Source: Lachnospiraceae bacterium
GTDB lineage: Bacteria; Bacillota; Clostridia; Lachnospirales; Lachnospiraceae
Direction of reading: 5' to 3'
DNA length: 37,457 nucleotides
Assembly (NCBI GenBank): GCA_022510615.1
Contig: JAFLTC010000014.1
Span: 13,283 to 50,739, forward strand
In this document: positions 14,227 through 21,924 of the stretch, one piece after another
Layout of the letters: each line of letters begins with the position of its first letter
How positions within the stretch are numbered: position 1 is the stretch's first letter
The notes under the pieces: model-generated
What the model saw: only the letters and a program-made list of their open reading frames with translations
Told to the model about the DNA's origin: nothing
The model's database searches: none
Program-made: the position numbers and the translations under genes

Positions 14227-16493
14227 TGAGTGAATTATTAGATGGATTAAATGAGAAACAAAGAGAAGCGGTTCTCCACTTTGAGGGACCGCTCCTTATT
14301 TTGGCAGGAGCCGGCTCGGGAAAAACACGGGTACTGACCCACCGGATTGCCTATCTGATTGAAGAACACCAGATCAGTCCTTATAACATCCTTGCCCTTA
14401 CCTTTACAAACAAGGCGGCCAATGAAATGAGGGAACGGGTAGATAATATTGTCACTTACGGGGCACAAAACATCTGGGTCAGCACCTTCCATTCCACCTG
14501 TGTCCGCATTTTGAGACGATATATCGACCATCTGGGATATGACAGGCAATTTACAATCTACGACACAGATGATCAGAAAGTGTTGATGAAGGATATTTGC
14601 AAGCATTTGAATATTGATACAAAAAAATACCGGGAAAGAACCTTTTTAAATGCTATCTCCTCGGCAAAAAATGAATTAAAAACACCAGAGCAGTATACCA
14701 CAGAGGTGGAAAAGGAATATAATAAAAGAATTTTCGGTACCGTATACAAGGAATACCAGAAACGCCTTAAACATAACAATGCTTTAGATTTTGACGACCT
14801 CATTATGCTGACGGTGGAGCTCTTCCGCTCCAATGCAGAAGTACTAGATTATTACCAGCAACGTTTTCAGTTTATTCTGGTGGATGAATATCAGGATACC
14901 AACACGGCACAGTTTACCTTTTTAAGCCTGTTAGCCAGCCGTTATCAGAATCTCTGTGTCGTCGGGGATGATGACCAGTCCATCTATAAATTCCGGGGGG
15001 CAAACATCTACAACATTTTAAGCTTTGAAAAAGTATTTCCGGCCACAAAGGTAATCCGTCTGGAGCAAAATTACCGCTCCACGAAGAACATATTGGCTGC
15101 CGCTAATGAAGTAATAAAAAATAATACGATGCGAAAAGACAAAGCCCTGTGGACTGAGGCGGAGGAAGGTGCTCCTATCTCCTACGGCCGGTATGATAAT
15201 GAATATGAGGAAGCTGCCGGTATCGCCGCTGACATTCATCAGGCTGCCAGAGAGGAAGGAAAAAACTATTCGGACTTTGCCATCCTCTACCGCACCAATG
15301 CGCAGTCCCGCGTCTTTGAGGAAAAACTTGTGTATGAGGGCATCCCCTACCGCATTATTGGCTCCATAAACTTTTATGCCAGAAGGGAAATCAAAGATTT
15401 ACTCTGCTATATGAAAACCGTGAATAACAGTGCTGACGATATCGCCATAAAAAGGGTCATTAATATTCCCAAACGGGGTATCGGACAGACTACCATCAGC
15501 CGGATTACGGATTATGCACTGGAAAATGAAATATCCTTTTATGATGCACTTTGCCAGGTTGACAGTATCCCCGGCTGCGGTCGTGCGGTTTCCGGCATAC
15601 ATTCCTTTGTGGACCTCATCGAAGAATTCCGAAAAAAACTCCGAGACGCTACCTATTCACTGGAGGATTTACTAAACGAAATCATAGATTCCACCGGATA
15701 TGTCCGCCTGCTACAGGCAGAGGATTCCGTTGAGGCAGAATCCCGGATAGAAAATATTGATTCTCTGCTGAACAAAGTTGTTCAATATGAGGAGGACTGT
15801 GAGGAGGAACCAACCCTGAACGGTCTTTTGGAGGAAATTGCTCTGGTAGCCGATATTGATACGGTATCAGAGGATGCCAATCAGGTTCTTTTAATGACAT
15901 TACATAGTGCAAAGGGTCTGGAATTCCCTTATGTCTATATGTGTGGCATGGAAGAAAATATTTTCCCCGGTGCCATGGCAGTGTTCGGGGATGATCCTAC
16001 GGAACTGGAAGAAGAACGACGCCTCTGCTATGTTGGTATTACCCGGGCAAAAAAGAAGCTGACACTGACAAGTGCCAACCAGCGGATGAGAAACGGTGAG
16101 ATTAACTTTAACCGCCCTTCCCGTTTTATCAATGAAATTCCCCGTTTTCTTATCAAACAAACCTACGGTGCTGTTTATAAAGAACCTCCTAAATTTCCCT
16201 TTGATAGTACCAGAACCTACGAAGCACCCGGAAAGAATGACGCGGCAATTTTTTCCACAAACAAAAAAAATCCCTTTGAAAATAACCCCTATATACAAAA
16301 AGGTATGGGAAACTCTGCTTCTACCGGAGAGCCGGAATACAAAACCGGGGACACTGTTACTCACTTTAAGTTCGGTACCGGAACCGTTACCTCCATGACA
16401 AAACTGGATAATGATTATGAAGTTATTGTCAATTTTGAAGGCTTTGGACAGCGAAAACTTCGCTCCTCTTTTGCAAAATTGCGAAAAAAGTAA
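14226..16493 (+). CDS. pcrA: ATP-dependent DNA helicase PcrA (UvrD family)
   Basis: 3'-5' DNA helicase for repair, plasmid replication and removal of RecA. 755 residues, full family length. Superfamily I motifs run in order: Q-motif LNEKQREAV, Walker A AGAGSGKT (27-34), motif Ia LTFTNKAANEM, motif II VDEYQDTN, motif III GDDDQSIYKFRGA, motif IV LEQNYRST, motif V MTLHSAKGLEFPYVYMCG, motif VI RRLCYVGITRAK. The C-terminal tail ends in the Tudor-like RNA polymerase-binding domain (GDTVTHFKFGTGTV to the end). The start overlaps the stop of DUF1836. Confidence 0.97.
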   Translation: MSELLDGLNEKQREAVLHFEGPLLILAGAGSGKTRVLTHRIAYLIEEHQISPYNILALTFTNKAANEMRERVDNIVTYGAQNIWVSTFHSTCVRILRRYIDHLGYDRQFTIYDTDDQKVLMKDICKHLNIDTKKYRERTFLNAISSAKNELKTPEQYTTEVEKEYNKRIFGTVYKEYQKRLKHNNALDFDDLIMLTVELFRSNAEVLDYYQQRFQFILVDEYQDTNTAQFTFLSLLASRYQNLCVVGDDDQSIYKFRGANIYNILSFEKVFPATKVIRLEQNYRSTKNILAAANEVIKNNTMRKDKALWTEAEEGAPISYGRYDNEYEEAAGIAADIHQAAREEGKNYSDFAILYRTNAQSRVFEEKLVYEGIPYRIIGSINFYARREIKDLLCYMKTVNNSADDIAIKRVINIPKRGIGQTTISRITDYALENEISFYDALCQVDSIPGCGRAVSGIHSFVDLIEEFRKKLRDATYSLEDLLNEIIDSTGYVRLLQAEDSVEAESRIENIDSLLNKVVQYEEDCEEEPTLNGLLEEIALVADIDTVSEDANQVLLMTLHSAKGLEFPYVYMCGMEENIFPGAMAVFGDDPTELEEERRLCYVGITRAKKKLTLTSANQRMRNGEINFNRPSRFINEIPRFLIKQTYGAVYKEPPKFPFDSTRTYEAPGKNDAAIFSTNKKNPFENNPYIQKGMGNSASTGEPEYKTGDTVTHFKFGTGTVTSMTKLDNDYEVIVNFEGFGQRKLRSSFAKLRKK

Positions 16494-16566
16494 AAAAGAA
16501 GTAGTATAAAATGATAAAACGTGTTACAATAGTAATAACTTATTGGTAGAAAGGATGGTTACACAG

Positions 16567-16848
16567 ATGGCTGGAAGATTAGATGAAATTATCAACAACG
16601 CTAAAATTACAGAGATTTTGAATAAGAAAAAGGCAGAGGAAGAAAACAAAACCTGTTTATTATGGGTATTAGCAATTATCGGAGCTGTGGCGACGGTTGC
16701 TATCATTGCCTTTGCTGTATACCGCTACATGAACCCGAAGTACGCTAACTTTGACGGGGATTTTGATTACGATGAATTTGAAGATGACTTTGAGGATGAT
16801 GACATCGACGATGATGATGTTTACGTAAAGGCCGCAAAAAAGTCATAA
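16567..16848 (+). CDS. small membrane protein with acidic C-terminal tail
   Basis: 93 residues from ATG 16567 (MAGRLDEI), which has AAAGGA 11 bases upstream; in-frame starts further up lack spacing for a ribosome site. A charged helix of about 30 residues (INNAKITEILNKKKAEEENK) precedes one membrane helix (about residues 33-55). The tail is extremely acidic, with some 20 Asp/Glu in a 30-residue stretch, ending basic (KAAKKS). No family recognised with certainty; such proteins recur in Lachnospiraceae. Ends at a strong terminator. Confidence 0.8.
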   Translation: MAGRLDEIINNAKITEILNKKKAEEENKTCLLWVLAIIGAVATVAIIAFAVYRYMNPKYANFDGDFDYDEFEDDFEDDDIDDDDVYVKAAKKS

Positions 16849-16877
16849 TATAAATGAAATCATTCTTATAAAAATAT

Positions 16878-16920
16878 AAAAGACAGATACTATACGGTTT
16901 CACTATCGTATCTGTCTTTT
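16878..16920. terminator. two-way terminator between the acidic-tail protein and DegV
   Basis: Stem AAAAGACAGATAC/GTATCTGTCTTTT with a 17-base loop, followed by T6 on plus and by a T-rich run on minus. It closes both converging transcripts. Confidence 0.9.
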
Positions 16921-16978
16921 TTCGCTATCTTTTATTCCGAAGCGTCAGCACGATTTTTCACACTGGTTACTCTGCCAG

Positions 16979-17848
16979 TTAATCCACTCTTTTGGAAATA
17001 GCAAGAGCAAGAGCTCCCGGGCCGATATGACAGGATACACTTAATGACAGTGGATCTACCCATACTGTGTGTCCCGGAAATTCCTGTTCTACTTCTTCTT
17101 TAAAAAGAAGAGCCTCCTTATCATTGGCCGTATAGGCAATGGCCATATGGAAATTATCGCCGTCCGGGTCTAAGAACCGCTCTTCAAAATCCCTGCGCAC
17201 AGCTTTTATCATGGTAGTCTTCGCCTGCTTTAAGGTCTTTACCTTCGCATAAGCATCCAACTTTTCTCCCTGAATCTGAAGTACCGGCTTGATACGAAGC
17301 ATCGTACCGATAGCCGCCGCTGCCGGCGTAATCCGGCCCCCCTTTTTCAGATAAGATAAAGTATCCACCATAATGTAAATACTGGAATCAAATTTTTCCC
17401 GCAGTAAAATATCCCGTATCTGTTCTCCACTATAATCTCTTTTTGCCAGTTCAATGGCATCCCGTACCGACTGTCTCTGGGTGACGGAAATACGCTGGTT
17501 ATCTACGACAAAAACCTTTCCCTCAAACTCCTCCTCATAGGCTAACATAGCAGCTGTCCCACAGGAGCTGCTCAATCCACTGGACATTGGAATATACACA
17601 ATTTCATCCTGTTCCTTTAATGTCTCTCGCCACAAATCTGTCAGCGTCTCAGGACTTGGTTGGGAAGTCATAACTTCTGCACCTTCAGCAAGATACTGAT
17701 AAAACTCCTCCTGGCTCATACTGATATCTTCATAATAGGTATCCCCATTTACAAAAAAAGGCATTGGCACAACCTGAATTCCCAATTCCTTTCCCTGCGA
17801 CTGTGTAATACCACTGTTACTATCCGTTATAACTGCTACTTTTTTCAT
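16979..17848 (-). CDS. DegV family fatty-acid-binding protein
   Basis: 289 residues of the DegV (FakB-like) fold, which binds a fatty acid and in many Firmicutes presents it to the FakA kinase. Hallmarks: VAVITDSNSGI at the start, VMTSQPSPETL, YIPMSSGLSSSCGTA, VVDNQRISVTQR, YLKKGGRI and the C-terminal GPGALALAI. No fakA is in the window, so the role as FakB is inferred from family. Start ATG 17848 with AGGGG. It has its own promoter overlapping the end of the ECF S gene and may also receive read-through from that operon. Confidence 0.93.
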   Translation of the reverse strand: MKKVAVITDSNSGITQSQGKELGIQVVPMPFFVNGDTYYEDISMSQEEFYQYLAEGAEVMTSQPSPETLTDLWRETLKEQDEIVYIPMSSGLSSSCGTAAMLAYEEEFEGKVFVVDNQRISVTQRQSVRDAIELAKRDYSGEQIRDILLREKFDSSIYIMVDTLSYLKKGGRITPAAAAIGTMLRIKPVLQIQGEKLDAYAKVKTLKQAKTTMIKAVRRDFEERFLDPDGDNFHMAIAYTANDKEALLFKEEVEQEFPGHTVWVDPLSLSVSCHIGPGALALAISKRVD

Positions 17849-17898
17849 GGAGATACCCCTTTCTGATCGCCTGTATCTACTCTCTTATAATATTCATT

Positions 17899-17927
17899 AC
17901 TATACTATTTTTTCCCACTCTTGTCAA
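17899..17927 (-). promoter_or_regulatory. sigma-A promoter of degV inside the end of the ECF S gene
   Basis: TTGACA (17922-17927), 17 bases, TATAGT (17899-17904) on the minus strand. The -35 bases are codons near the C-terminus of the S component and the -10 lies just past its stop. Confidence 0.8.
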
Positions 17928-18603
17928 TTAATCGATACTTTCTTTGTATCCGCTCCAGTCGATTTAACATCGGATGAAACAACCAGAACAAAAAGAGCGA
18001 TGTCGTTATTCCAAACAACACATTAAAGGGAAGTGCACTGAGATACACTCCCGCCACAATTAATGGGGTAGGTTCCTTCGCCATGAAAAACAGCGTATTC
18101 AAATCTACGATGCCGCCATATAATATGATTACGGAAAAAAAACCATACATCATTACTGCCAGTCTACTCTTTCTTTTCCGAAACAATAGTCCGGCAAAAA
18201 AACCGATTAATCCCAGTGCAAACATCTGAAACGGGGTCCATGAACCCTGTCCGAAATAAAAATTCGAAACAAAAGCACTGACCGCCCCTGTGATAAATCC
18301 GGTTTCCGCCCCAAAGGCAGCTCCGGCTATAATGACAATGGCCGCCATCGGTTTTATCTGTGGAAAAAAGAAAAAAGCGATACGAAAGACAATTGCCATG
18401 GCACAAAGAGCGGCAATCATTGCCAGGAGCGCCACTGTGGGACGGCTTTTTTCAAAGCTCAGTAAAAAACCAATGATTCCTATCAGCATAATACCAAGAC
18501 TGATATAATAATACTCTTCTCCCTGCAAAACAAAAATACTGTACCACAAAAGCAACAATATTAAGATAAGCAAAATACCCTCAATCACATTTTTCTTTTG
18601 CAT
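17905..18603 (-). CDS. ECF transporter S component (substrate-binding membrane subunit)
   Basis: About 232 residues with six or more membrane helices: a hydrophobic N-terminal pair, then the S-component core with VFRIAFFFFPQIKP, AAIVIIAGAAFGAETGF, FVSNFYFGQGSWTPFQMFALGLIGFFAG and a final helix. This is the S unit of an ECF vitamin importer; A and T are directly upstream. Small-residue helices (AFGAETGFITGAVSAFVS) provide contact with the T subunit. The substrate is not fixed by sequence; the DUF4430 neighbours suggest a corrinoid or other large cofactor (inference). The start is uncertain: ATG 18603 has GGAGG 12 bases away, while ATG 18615 has it directly adjoining. Overlaps the A gene by about 23 bases. 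Confidence 0.85.
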   Translation of the reverse strand: MQKKNVIEGILLILILLLLWYSIFVLQGEEYYYISLGIMLIGIIGFLLSFEKSRPTVALLAMIAALCAMAIVFRIAFFFFPQIKPMAAIVIIAGAAFGAETGFITGAVSAFVSNFYFGQGSWTPFQMFALGLIGFFAGLLFRKRKSRLAVMMYGFFSVIILYGGIVDLNTLFFMAKEPTPLIVAGVYLSALPFNVLFGITTSLFLFWLFHPMLNRLERIQRKYRLIDKSGKK

Positions 18604-20125
18604 AAATATGGGCATCCTCCTGTGTTATGATGTGCTTTGATATACCACGGCAAATACGATTTACTCCCGTTGTATAAAACTGATTTTCCTCAAAAAAGCT
18701 TCTTGTATCGGTAAGCAGTTCTACCTTCCCCTGAAACATCAGTGCCATGTAATCGGTACAGCCGGCCGCAAACTCCATATCGTGGGAAACAAAGAAAATT
18801 GTTTTGCCCTGCTGCTTTAATCCCTGAAGTACCCCGGTCAGCACCTTTTTTGCCGCTGCATCCAGTCCCCTTGTGGGCTCATCTAACAGAAAACATTCCG
18901 CCTCTTTTGACAAAACAAGCGCCAGTCCCAGCCGTTGTTTTTCCCCTCCACTTAAATCCGCAGGGTTTTTAGAAAACAGTTTCTCCAAGCCAAACCGGCA
19001 GGCCAGCTCTTTTGCCCCGGAAATGTGCCGACACTCCTCCTCCACAGAATCTCTTAGAAACAGATATTCCGGCTGCTGTGGCAACAGGGAACAGGTCTCC
19101 GGCATATTCTTTATTTTCCCGTGATAGGACTTATATCTATCATATAAAACGAAAAGTAGCGTTGTCTTTCCGCTTCCGTTCCCTCCCGCCAGACAGGTAA
19201 TACTCTTTTTCGGAATCTCAAAGCTGCACTCCCGCAATGCATCCGGCATCTTCTTTTCATAGCGAAACCATATATCCCGGCAGACAATTTTCTCCCCGGA
19301 AGCCTTCGGTTTCGATATCTCCTTTTCTTTGTTCACCGGAATAAAGGTATCTTCAAACCAGCGTCTCGCCTCCTTTGCCGATAAAGGTACCTGATTTTTT
19401 TCTGTTAATTCATAATACAATCTCACAAAGGAAGGAAAATAACTCAAATCATCTGTTTTCGGCCAGTTTTCCAGAACTTCTTTTGGTGTGCCCTGTATCT
19501 GAATCCGCCCTTCTGACATAATGATCATCCAGTCTGCTAAAGCCAGTATATCCTCGATACGCTGTTCGGCAATCAAAATCGTAATTCCCAGTTCCTCATT
19601 GATTCGGCGCAAAAACTCTAATAGTCGATGAACTGCCACCGGATCTAACTGGCTGAAAGGTTCATCTAACAATAAAAGTTCCGGATTCATGGCGATGGCA
19701 GCCGCCACATTTAATGTCTGCATTTCACCGCCGCTCAGTTTCATAGTATCCCGTTCCAAAAGTTCCTCCAGTCCGAAAAAGGTTACTACTTCTGCCAGAC
19801 GTCTCTGCATCTGTGGCTTTTCCATTCCCATATTCTCCAGACCAAATACAATTTCATACGCCACCCGGTCCGTCACAATCTGGGCAGAGGGATTCTGCCA
19901 CACATAGGCATGGCTCTTATATTTTTTATTCAACTCTCCCTCTTCGTTTCCCTGAAGCATATCCTCCCCTGCCAGTTGACGCAGCAGAGTAGTCTTTCCA
20001 CTTCCGGATTCTCCGGTTAAAAGGGTAAAGGAGCCTTTTTCGATTGTTAAGTCTGAAATATCTAATGCCGGTTCCGGCTGTTCCGGATAGGTAAATCGGT
20101 AATTTTTCGCCTCGACAAGTACCAT
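18581..20125 (-). CDS. ECF transporter A component, two fused ATPase domains
   Basis: 514 residues holding both ATP-binding subunits of an ECF importer in one chain. Domain 1: Walker A GESGSGKT (38-45), Q77, signature LSGGE (130-134), Walker B LLLLDE (150-155). Domain 2: Walker A GGNGSGKT (314-321), signature LSGGEKQ (391-397), Walker B FLLDEP (412-417), switch H448 in VSHDME. In domain 1 the switch histidine is replaced by Q188 (IAEQRIED), so hydrolysis may be unequal between the two sites. Start ATG 20125 with GGAGG seven bases upstream, overlapping the T gene by 64 bases, so A, S and T are tightly coupled. Confidence 0.95.
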   Translation of the reverse strand: MVLVEAKNYRFTYPEQPEPALDISDLTIEKGSFTLLTGESGSGKTTLLRQLAGEDMLQGNEEGELNKKYKSHAYVWQNPSAQIVTDRVAYEIVFGLENMGMEKPQMQRRLAEVVTFFGLEELLERDTMKLSGGEMQTLNVAAAIAMNPELLLLDEPFSQLDPVAVHRLLEFLRRINEELGITILIAEQRIEDILALADWMIIMSEGRIQIQGTPKEVLENWPKTDDLSYFPSFVRLYYELTEKNQVPLSAKEARRWFEDTFIPVNKEKEISKPKASGEKIVCRDIWFRYEKKMPDALRECSFEIPKKSITCLAGGNGSGKTTLLFVLYDRYKSYHGKIKNMPETCSLLPQQPEYLFLRDSVEEECRHISGAKELACRFGLEKLFSKNPADLSGGEKQRLGLALVLSKEAECFLLDEPTRGLDAAAKKVLTGVLQGLKQQGKTIFFVSHDMEFAAGCTDYMALMFQGKVELLTDTRSFFEENQFYTTGVNRICRGISKHIITQEDAHIYAKEKCD

Positions 20126-20925
20126 GCCATTTCCTCCCTTCCCCGCAAGATAAGCGGAAGGCTAAAGTACAGAGTAAATGCTGCCCATTGCCAGACCGGC
20201 AGGACATCTATTTGCATACTGGGAAAAAACCGGACTGTCTTCCCACCAGCTATCCCATACCAGAGACCGATTCCTCCCATCAGAATAGTAAGACAAAACA
20301 AAATAACATCCCGCTCCCGCAGTGTTTCCTGACAAAAACAAGTCCTTGTCTTCTTTCCATAGCCTCTGCTTTTCATCGATAAACTTCTCTCCACGGCATC
20401 TTCCAGTGTGATTGATGTCAAAGCTGTCCAGACTGTCGGTCCGTTTCCGTTCAGCGCCGTCATCTCCTTAAAATCCCGCCCTGCCTTTGGCACAAAACGC
20501 AGAATCATGGAAAAAAGAAGAGAAAATGACGGGAATCGTTTTGAAAACAAAGTCATTATTTTTTCCGATGTCATATAATGACTGAAACAGACAAACAAAA
20601 AAAGAGACGCCAGCAGCATCAGTGCCATATTCCCTCCGTAACAAACAGCTTCCTTCGTAATTCGCAGCTCTCCTGCCATAAAAAGAAGGGTAACACCCCT
20701 GTGATTGAGCAGGGGATTGATAATAAGGCACAAAATCATAGCGCCCAGACTGACCAAAAAACATCGTATACATTTCGAACAACCGGTCAGACTGCCATAA
20801 GTCAGTATCGTTATCCCCCATGCTATAAGAGAAAGGACCGGATGTGCCCAAACAATTACCAATAACACTGCTGCAGTATAATAACACAGTATGACTACTG
20901 GATGATATTTTGAAAAGGCATCCAC
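20062..20925 (-). CDS. ECF transporter T component (transmembrane coupling subunit)
   Basis: 287 residues with five to six membrane helices and the EcfT coupling segment: ITLEDAVERSLSMKSRGYG carries the first A-R-G-like motif (SRG) that docks on the ATPase groove. FSMILRFVP and the preceding TLFSKRFPS are also typical. Start GTG 20925 with GAGGAGGGGG upstream. It is 48 bases downstream of the DUF4430 gene and overlaps the fused ATPase gene by 64 bases. Confidence 0.92.
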   Translation of the reverse strand: MDAFSKYHPVVILCYYTAAVLLVIVWAHPVLSLIAWGITILTYGSLTGCSKCIRCFLVSLGAMILCLIINPLLNHRGVTLLFMAGELRITKEAVCYGGNMALMLLASLFLFVCFSHYMTSEKIMTLFSKRFPSFSLLFSMILRFVPKAGRDFKEMTALNGNGPTVWTALTSITLEDAVERSLSMKSRGYGKKTRTCFCQETLRERDVILFCLTILMGGIGLWYGIAGGKTVRFFPSMQIDVLPVWQWAAFTLYFSLPLILRGREEMAWYLSRRKITDLPIRNSRNRH

Positions 20926-20973
20926 TAAATTCCCCCTCCTCTCTGACCAATCTGTTTTTTAATGGGTGCTTGT

Positions 20974-21768
20974 TTAGAGTTGGCAATCATAGAAAAAAAC
21001 AATGGTATCTCCTGTTTTTACCCGATACCCACTACACCCGACACCCGGCGTCAATCCGTTCACAGAATATTTCCAGCCACTCTCGTCACCGCAGTCGAAT
21101 TCGTATAAGTTTCCAATACCACGAATATAACGAGTTTCATAGAGCGGCGTATACTGACTGTCCAGTGCAATATTATATTTTTCACACACGGTCTTTAACA
21201 CATCGTAAGCAGTGTCTCCATCCTTTATCTCACATGTCCCGGAATAGAAAATACCAGAGGGCGGAATAATTTCCTCGGTTCCCTTTTTCCACCGGTCCCG
21301 CTGATTCATAATCGCCAGACAGTGAATCTGTATCGTAACCTGATTTTTTCTCGCCGGCTTTGGCGTAATTGCAGGTTCCCTCGTCGGTGACGGCGTAGCC
21401 TTCCCTTTATTTTTGGAAGTTTTCTTTCCCTGAGTTGTTTTTTTCCCTTTGGTACTATGATTCTTTTCTTGTTCCCCCGCCGAAGTCTTTCCCTTCTTTT
21501 CCGGCATGGTTGTCCTTTCCGGTGAGGAGGATTTCTCTCTTTTTTCTTCTTTGTTATGATGTTCGGACTTATTCTCCTTTTTTCCCGATTCTTTTTCTTC
21601 CGTTTTTTCTGTGAAAGGGGCTTCGGAAACCGGTGTCACAAACTCTGTCTCCGAGGCAAATTTCGTCACCAAAGTCGGTTGCTTTTTCATTCCTTTGCCG
21701 ATTAACACCCCCGCCACTGCCACAAAAGCTATGACACATATCGCAAGCCATTTTTTATTCCACTGCAT
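20974..21768 (-). CDS. membrane-anchored DUF4430 (transcobalamin-like) protein
   Basis: 264 residues. An N-terminal signal anchor (8-24) is followed by about 110 residues of low-complexity, Lys/Glu/Ser/Thr-rich linker ending in TPSPTREPAITPKP. A C-terminal DUF4430 domain (about 145-264) shows IKDGDTAYDVLKTVCEKYNI, YIRGIGNLYEFDCG, SGWKYSVNG and a final GDTIVFFYDC. The domain is the bacterial relative of the C-terminal cobalamin-contacting domain of intrinsic factor and transcobalamin. Six cysteines in the domain suggest disulfides outside the cell. First gene of the transcript that continues with ECF T, A and S, so it is probably a surface capture module feeding the importer (inference). Confidence 0.85.
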   Translation of the reverse strand: MQWNKKWLAICVIAFVAVAGVLIGKGMKKQPTLVTKFASETEFVTPVSEAPFTEKTEEKESGKKENKSEHHNKEEKREKSSSPERTTMPEKKGKTSAGEQEKNHSTKGKKTTQGKKTSKNKGKATPSPTREPAITPKPARKNQVTIQIHCLAIMNQRDRWKKGTEEIIPPSGIFYSGTCEIKDGDTAYDVLKTVCEKYNIALDSQYTPLYETRYIRGIGNLYEFDCGDESGWKYSVNGLTPGVGCSGYRVKTGDTIVFFYDCQL

Positions 21769-21795
21769 ACCATCGCATCCTTTTTTCTTTGCTTT

Positions 21796-21824
21796 AGCAT
21801 AACAAATATATAGGAAATGTACAA
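21796..21824 (-). promoter_or_regulatory. promoter of the DUF4430-ECF operon
   Basis: TTGTAC (21819-21824), 17 bases, TATGCT (21796-21801) on the minus strand, about 28 bases upstream of the DUF4430 start. The leader is too short for a cobalamin riboswitch. Confidence 0.65.
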
Positions 21825-21838
21825 GGAATTTTTGGTGG

Positions 21839-21868
21839 TAGACAAATACTTTTTCCCTTTGATATAAT
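21839..21868 (+). promoter_or_regulatory. promoter of the DUF4430-propeller gene
   Basis: TAGACA (21839-21844), 18 bases, TATAAT (21863-21868) with an extended TG one base upstream of the -10. Divergent from the ECF operon promoter. Confidence 0.7.
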
Positions 21869-21924
21869 GAGAATAGTATTTTATTACAGACTATAATATG
21901 ATAATGAGAAAGAAGGCAGCTTTC

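Noticed and set aside
15900-16364. 154-codon open frame on the minus strand inside pcrA
   Set aside because: Antisense shadow of a well-conserved helicase gene; no ribosome site and no recognisable protein.
21769-21924. Cobalamin riboswitch in the divergent region of the DUF4430 genes
   Set aside because: Only 156 bases between starts, already holding two promoters, and no B12-box-like GCCACTG or multi-stem fold.
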